This document shows, in pieces, positions 5,076-8,959 of a stretch of 8,959 nt of DNA (positions are counted from its first letter, which is position 1; each line of letters starts with the position of its first letter). The notes beneath the pieces were generated by a model. It was not told the DNA's origin. It made no database searches and was given only the letters and a program-made list of their open reading frames with translations. This DNA comes from Gammaproteobacteria bacterium (GTDB lineage: Bacteria > Pseudomonadota > Gammaproteobacteria > JAABTG01), in NCBI GenBank assembly GCA_030066245.1, contig JASJBY010000174.1, forward strand, positions 1 through 8,959, read 5' to 3'. The position numbers and the translations under genes are program-made.

Positions 5076-6902
5076 ATGTACTGTCTCAACGGTTCAGCCC
5101 GCAAACCATTCTTCGCCATCTTCCTTTTGCTCCTGACAAGCCTGTTGGCTGGTGGCTGTCAGACGAGTCCCAACCTCAACACTCCCGAGACGCCCGACAC
5201 GCTGGTGCTTCGGTCCGACTATGGCGAGGTGAGGGACGAGGTGGCACCGCTCATACGGCGCGTAATCGACCAGCACGCTATCGAGGGGCTCAGCCTGGCG
5301 CTGGTGGACGATCAGGAAGTCGTTTGGGCCGAGGGCTTCGGGTATGCGGACAAGCGCCAGCGCCAGCCTGCCACGCCCGAAACCGTCTACCGGGTCGGCT
5401 CCCTCGCCAAGCCGTTCACCGCCATCGCGGTGATGGAGTTGGACGAACGCAACGAGATCGACATCGACCAGCCCCTGCGCGCGTATCTGCCGTCGTTCTC
5501 CATACGGAGCCGTTTCAATACCACCGCTCAGCCGATCACAGTGCGCAGCATACTTAGCCATCATTCGGGACTGCCGACCGACCTGGCGAAAGGCATGTGG
5601 TCCGAGGACCACTTCACGAGCGTAGCCGAGGCGCTGGGCCAGGAGTACACCGCCTATCCCCCGGAGCTGGTATTCAGCTACTCGAACGTGGGATATACCT
5701 TGCTCGGGCACATGGTGCAGGAGACCACGGGCCAGGAATTCACCGTGTACATGGACGAGACCTTCTTCCGGCCGCTGGGCACCACCAGCACGGCATTCCG
5801 CCTCAGCCCGGGGATCGAAACTCGTCTCTCCAGAGGCTATCGCGGAGGCCGCGAGGCACCGCTGCTGCCCATTCGGGACCTGCCCGCCTATTCCCTCTAC
5901 AGCAACGTATTGGACCTGAGCCGGTTCATGAGCATGGTATTCGCCGGCGGGAAAGCCAACGGCCGCGAGCTTGTCATGGCCGGCACGCTCGACGAGATGA
6001 TGGAAGTGCAGAATGCGGATGTGCCCCTCGACCTCAACGTCCACAACGGACTCGGGTGGTTCATCGAGCGCGATACGGTCATGGGCGGTGGCTACGTGGT
6101 GCGCCACGGCGGCACCACGTTGCTCTATGCCAGCGAGATGATCCTGCTGCCTGAGCATCGCATGGGGGCGGTCGTGCTGGCCAACACCTCCGGATCGCGT
6201 CCCGTGGTTTCAAAGCTGGCCGAGGCCATTCTGCAGCTTGCCCTCGATGCCAGGGAAGAGGATCGACCGCCTGCTTCCGGCATTTTCCTTGCCGAGATGC
6301 CCGACCGGCCGGGCGACGGCGGCCCCGTGAAGGCGGGCGGAAGCTATGCCACGGATCTCGGGCTCATCGCCATCCGTCCCAGGGACGAAAAGCTCTGCGC
6401 GTGCGTTATCGAGCAGACGCTCGATCTGATTCCCTACCCCGATGGCTGGTTCGGGATCAGACAGACATCCATCGATTCCCTGCCCCCCTCGCACCAGGTC
6501 TTCGGGGAACTTCGTTTTCGAACGCGGATGATTGATGGCAGGGAGGTCATCGTGGCGGAAAGAGACGGCCAGGAAATGCTGCTGGGCGAGAAGGTGAGAC
6601 CTGTGCCTGTTCCCGAGACCTGGCGTAAACGGGTCGGATCCTACGAGCTGCTGAACCCGGACCCGGCGTTTCCGCTTGAAGAGCCCCGCCTGTGGTACGA
6701 GCGGGGCAACCTGGGCATGAGCTACCGCATGCCGCTGCTGTCGGACAAGGTCATACGCGTACCCCTACGCCCCATCTCAGACACGGAAGCCATTATCCTG
6801 GGCTTGGGCCGGACCCGTGGAGAGACACTGCGCGCCGTGCATCACAAGGGAGAAGAGCGCCTTCGTTACTCCGGCTACATCGGCCGCAAGCAGTCGCGAT
6901 AG
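5076..6902 (+). CDS. Lipoprotein serine hydrolase, class C beta-lactamase/CubicO fold, with C-terminal beta-rich extension
   Basis: A 608-residue serine hydrolase of the beta-lactamase/D-Ala-D-Ala peptidase superfamily (PF00144 type). The N-terminus has a basic start, a hydrophobic core (about 11-25) and a lipobox-like LLAGGC ending at C28; the following Gln-Thr, with no Asp at +2, suggests an outer-membrane lipoprotein. The catalytic domain (about 50-390) has S109-L-A-K112 (SxxK), Y202-S-N204 (YxN) and H344-G-G346 (in place of KTG). All are as expected for esterase/peptidase-like members rather than true AmpC. Residues 391-608 form a beta-rich extension with two stretches starting GSY (422 and 521), about 99 residues apart, reminiscent of the lipocalin-like tails of Pab87-type peptidases. 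The substrate cannot be predicted, and antibiotic hydrolysis should not be assumed. It starts 113 bp after the mobile element, with its own upstream region, and appears monocistronic. Confidence 0.9.
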   Translation: MYCLNGSARKPFFAIFLLLLTSLLAGGCQTSPNLNTPETPDTLVLRSDYGEVRDEVAPLIRRVIDQHAIEGLSLALVDDQEVVWAEGFGYADKRQRQPATPETVYRVGSLAKPFTAIAVMELDERNEIDIDQPLRAYLPSFSIRSRFNTTAQPITVRSILSHHSGLPTDLAKGMWSEDHFTSVAEALGQEYTAYPPELVFSYSNVGYTLLGHMVQETTGQEFTVYMDETFFRPLGTTSTAFRLSPGIETRLSRGYRGGREAPLLPIRDLPAYSLYSNVLDLSRFMSMVFAGGKANGRELVMAGTLDEMMEVQNADVPLDLNVHNGLGWFIERDTVMGGGYVVRHGGTTLLYASEMILLPEHRMGAVVLANTSGSRPVVSKLAEAILQLALDAREEDRPPASGIFLAEMPDRPGDGGPVKAGGSYATDLGLIAIRPRDEKLCACVIEQTLDLIPYPDGWFGIRQTSIDSLPPSHQVFGELRFRTRMIDGREVIVAERDGQEMLLGEKVRPVPVPETWRKRVGSYELLNPDPAFPLEEPRLWYERGNLGMSYRMPLLSDKVIRVPLRPISDTEAIILGLGRTRGETLRAVHHKGEERLRYSGYIGRKQSR

Positions 6903-7078
6903 AACCGAATAAAGCGGTCCCCCGCACGCCGCCCCGCGTGACCTGCCCTGTCCGCCATAGCGTCGTAATCCGAAATGCGCCGTTAGGCTGATTCGGCCGG
7001 GACGCTTACGCACCACGGAGCCATGGAGTAGACTACAGGACTCCGCAAGTCGCCGAACGCGCATGACGCCAGGGCCAG

Positions 7079-7573
7079 ATGGTCCTCTCGGACAAACAGA
7101 CCCTTGCCGAACTCATGGCCGCGTTTCCGCGCCCGGGGTTACTTTGCTGGCTTGGACTTCGCCCGCAGCCTCGTGAGCCCCTGGAAAGCGTAAGCACAGC
7201 AACCCTCGTCACCGATCGCGGGCTCGACGGCGATCATCGTGCCCGCCGTGCAGGCAGCAAGCGCCAGGTCACCCTGATTCAGCATGAACATCTGGTGGCA
7301 ATCGAGGCTTTCTGCGGCATCTCCGTTTCACCAGGCCAGCTCCGTCGCAACCTGGTCGTGTCGGGCATCAACCTCCTGGCGCTCAAGGACCGCCGCTTTC
7401 GCATAGGGGATGCCCTTCTGGAGGGCAACGGATTATGCCACCCCTGCTCGCGCATGGAGGAGAATCTGGGCCTTGGGGGATACAACGCCATGCGCGGTCA
7501 CGGGGGCATCACTGCCCGAGTGCTCGCGGGCGCCACGATCGAACTTGGCCAGTCTGTTTCGGTGTCCGACTGA
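7079..7573 (+). CDS. MOSC domain-containing protein
   Basis: A 164-residue stand-alone MOSC domain. MOSC domains are sulfur-carrier or molybdenum-cofactor-binding modules of the Moco sulfurase and mARC/YiiM families; the role of short stand-alone members is mostly unassigned. Visible signatures are RGLDGDH (47-53), KRQVTLIQHEHL (61-72), LRRNLVVSGINLLAL (88-102), RFRIGDALLEG (106-116), GLCHPCSRME (118-127, with C120 and C123) and NAMRGHGGITARVL (136-149). The conserved cysteine in this region is the expected sulfur- or Mo-handling residue. No signal peptide is seen, so it should be cytoplasmic. The ATG at 7079 is the first possible start, since an in-frame TGA lies five codons upstream (7064-7066); its Shine-Dalgarno (AGGG) is weak. 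It is 176 bp after the hydrolase gene and 38 bp before the phosphodiesterase gene, with which it may share a transcript. Confidence 0.92.
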   Translation: MVLSDKQTLAELMAAFPRPGLLCWLGLRPQPREPLESVSTATLVTDRGLDGDHRARRAGSKRQVTLIQHEHLVAIEAFCGISVSPGQLRRNLVVSGINLLALKDRRFRIGDALLEGNGLCHPCSRMEENLGLGGYNAMRGHGGITARVLAGATIELGQSVSVSD

Positions 7574-7611
7574 AGTCGGAGAAAACCAGCGGAAAGCAAT
7601 ACCGGCCACTG

Positions 7612-8922
7612 ATGAACATCCCACGACCAGCTGCCCTAGCCACTCTGGCAGCCGCGACAGTTTTCTCCGCAGCTCAGGCCGATTTCGACCGCCGTGATAC
7701 TGGCGCTGAATGCGATGGCGAGGATGCCTGCGGCGAAAACAAGCATTCTAGTCCGGGGGCAACTGGCACAGGCGTGCAGCTCGGCCCGCGGCCACTCTAT
7801 CTGGTGGAAGGCATGGACGAGGGCAAGCTCAAGGACCGCCTGATGCGATGCCAGGACGGACCCTTCCACCTCACCGATTTCTCCATCGCCCATCGCGGCG
7901 CGCCCATGCAGTTCCCGGAGCATTCCGATCTGTCCTACCGCGCCGGAGCGCGCATGGGCGCCGGCATCGTGGAGTGCGACGTAACATTCACGAAGGACGG
8001 CGAGCTGGTGTGCCGCCACAGCGAATGCGACTTGCACACCACCACAAACATTGTTGCCACGCCTCTGAACGACCAGTGCACCGTGCCCTGGAGCGGGCCG
8101 TATCAGGATCCCAAACCGCTTTGCTGCACCAGCGACTTGACCCTGCACGAGTACAAGTTCCTGGAGGCAAAGATAGATGCCAGCGACCCCGCTGCCGATA
8201 CGCCCGAGGGCTACCTGGGTGGTACCGCCAGCTGGCGCACCGATCTCTACACCGGCCGCGCCCAGGTGCTCACCTTTCAGGAGAGTATTGCCCTCAACAG
8301 GGAGCTGGGCGTGAAGCACAGCCCGGAGCTGAAGGGCGCCACCCATCCGAAGCGGCTCAAAACCATCTTCGGCAGCCAGGCCGCCTATGCCCAGAAGCTC
8401 ATTGACGAGTTGAAGAGCGCCAGCGTGAAGCCCAAGGATACCTGGGTCCAGTCCTTCAGCAAGGAAGACATCATGTACTGGATCGAGCACGAACCCGTCT
8501 TCGCTAGGCAGGCCGTCTATCTGGACAGCATCGCCCCCACCGCCAAGCCCGTCATTCCCCGCCTCACCCTCGACGAGCTGAAGCAGCTCAAGAATCAGGG
8601 TGTGCAGATCTTCGCGCCGCCCATGTGGGCGCTGCTCGCCGTCAACGAAGCCGGCAAGGTAATCCCCTCAAAGTACGCCGAGGACATCACAACGGCCGGG
8701 CTGGACATCATCACCTGGACCTTCGAGCGCTCCGACCTGCGCAAGGGTGCTGCCAAGGGCGGCTGGTACTACCAGTTTGATCCGACAGGCAACGCCATTA
8801 GAAAGGACGCCCACATGTACAAGGCACTACACGTGCTCGCCAAAAAGGTGAAGGTTCTGGGGGTCTTCTCCGACTGGCCCGCCACGGTGACCTACTACGC
8901 CAACTGCATGGGTCTCGAATGA
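7612..8922 (+). CDS. Secreted glycerophosphodiester phosphodiesterase family protein
   Basis: Hydrolyses glycerophosphodiesters to glycerol-3-phosphate and an alcohol, probably in the periplasm to scavenge carbon and phosphate from phospholipid headgroups. From the ATG at 7612 the protein has 436 residues with a signal peptide (hydrophobic 7-21, likely cleavage AQA|DF after 23). The GDPD TIM-barrel site is clear: H94-R-G96, E103 in FPEHS, E121 and D123 in VECDV, and H136 in CRHSECDL. Later elements include LTFQESIALN, a SPELKG strand, WVQSFSKED and a C-terminal VFSDWPATV, as in GlpQ/UgpQ relatives. It is longer than UgpQ (about 250) and GlpQ (about 360). The mature protein has ten cysteines, including CC near 167-168, an even number suggesting disulfides. 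The reading frame extends upstream over the MOSC gene, but codons before 7612 are out-of-frame MOSC sequence. The Shine-Dalgarno is weak (GGAAAG, about 15 bases away). Confidence 0.92.
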   Translation: MNIPRPAALATLAAATVFSAAQADFDRRDTGAECDGEDACGENKHSSPGATGTGVQLGPRPLYLVEGMDEGKLKDRLMRCQDGPFHLTDFSIAHRGAPMQFPEHSDLSYRAGARMGAGIVECDVTFTKDGELVCRHSECDLHTTTNIVATPLNDQCTVPWSGPYQDPKPLCCTSDLTLHEYKFLEAKIDASDPAADTPEGYLGGTASWRTDLYTGRAQVLTFQESIALNRELGVKHSPELKGATHPKRLKTIFGSQAAYAQKLIDELKSASVKPKDTWVQSFSKEDIMYWIEHEPVFARQAVYLDSIAPTAKPVIPRLTLDELKQLKNQGVQIFAPPMWALLAVNEAGKVIPSKYAEDITTAGLDIITWTFERSDLRKGAAKGGWYYQFDPTGNAIRKDAHMYKALHVLAKKVKVLGVFSDWPATVTYYANCMGLE

Positions 8923-8959
8923 CCGCGCGCGCCGCGGGGAGCCGGCAGTACGCATCGAT

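Noticed and set aside
5094..6158. 354-codon minus-strand open frame opposite the serine hydrolase
   Set aside because: It is antisense to a gene with all catalytic motifs intact. The translation shows no signature and follows the complementary codon pattern.
5076..6902. Serine hydrolase as an antibiotic-resistance beta-lactamase
   Set aside because: The third motif is HGG rather than KTG, the protein is a long lipoprotein with an extra domain, and no resistance context is present. An esterase or peptidase-like role is more likely.
6912..6945. GC-rich hairpin (CACGC / GCGTG) as a terminator for the serine hydrolase gene
   Set aside because: The stem is only 5 bp and no T run follows. Such pairs are common in GC-rich DNA.
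7006..7034. TTACGC - 17 bp - TAGACT as a promoter for the MOSC gene
   Set aside because: Spacing fits but the -35 box matches consensus at only two positions. Too weak to annotate.
7435..7611. N-terminal extension of the phosphodiesterase frame overlapping the MOSC gene
   Set aside because: The 59 extra residues are MOSC coding sequence read out of frame and would bury the signal peptide. The ATG at 7612 gives a normal exported protein.

Overview
The window looks like a chromosomal segment from a high-GC (roughly 60-65% by eye) gammaproteobacterium. The evidence is the oligoribonuclease/RsgA/NAD(P)HX-repair neighbourhood, Gram-negative exported proteins (a lipoprotein, a periplasmic c-type cytochrome, a Sec-exported phosphodiesterase) and strongly G/C-biased third codon positions. 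Genus cannot be fixed from the sequence alone; marine or halophilic lineages are plausible but this is inference.

Left part (1-2057, minus strand): orn (oligoribonuclease, about 1964 to 1419) is followed three bases later by nnr, the fused NAD(P)HX epimerase/dehydratase, which runs off the left edge and lacks only its last residues. The two genes should be co-transcribed and translationally coupled from an extended -10 type promoter near 2000.

Middle (2087-4684, plus strand): divergent from orn is a compact three-gene run. It encodes a seven-helix M48/Ste24-type membrane metalloprotease starting at a GTG with a strong ribosome binding site, a tiny exported mono-heme cytochrome c with no possible Met ligand, and rsgA, the circularly permuted GTPase that matures the 30S ribosomal subunit. 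Orn and RsgA are classic neighbours; the protease and cytochrome lie between them.

4685-5075 has no gene. It holds a 240-bp non-coding element with 15-bp terminal inverted repeats flanked by CTAG on both sides, and a long internal dyad. It looks like a MITE or an internally deleted IS, inserted just after rsgA. A probable promoter region for the next gene follows it.

Right part (5076-8922, plus strand): three genes of accessory character follow. They are a lipoprotein serine hydrolase of the class C beta-lactamase/CubicO fold with a two-module beta-rich C-terminal extension, a stand-alone MOSC-domain protein, and a secreted, cysteine-rich glycerophosphodiester phosphodiesterase. The last two are 38 bp apart and probably co-transcribed; the hydrolase is separated from them by 176 bp.

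I see no CRISPR array, rRNA, tRNA, complete transposase or phage gene. Nothing here is a clear new defence or biosynthetic system. The items most worth checking are the MITE-like element, the Met-less cytochrome c next to a membrane protease, and a short probable double frameshift inside nnr.
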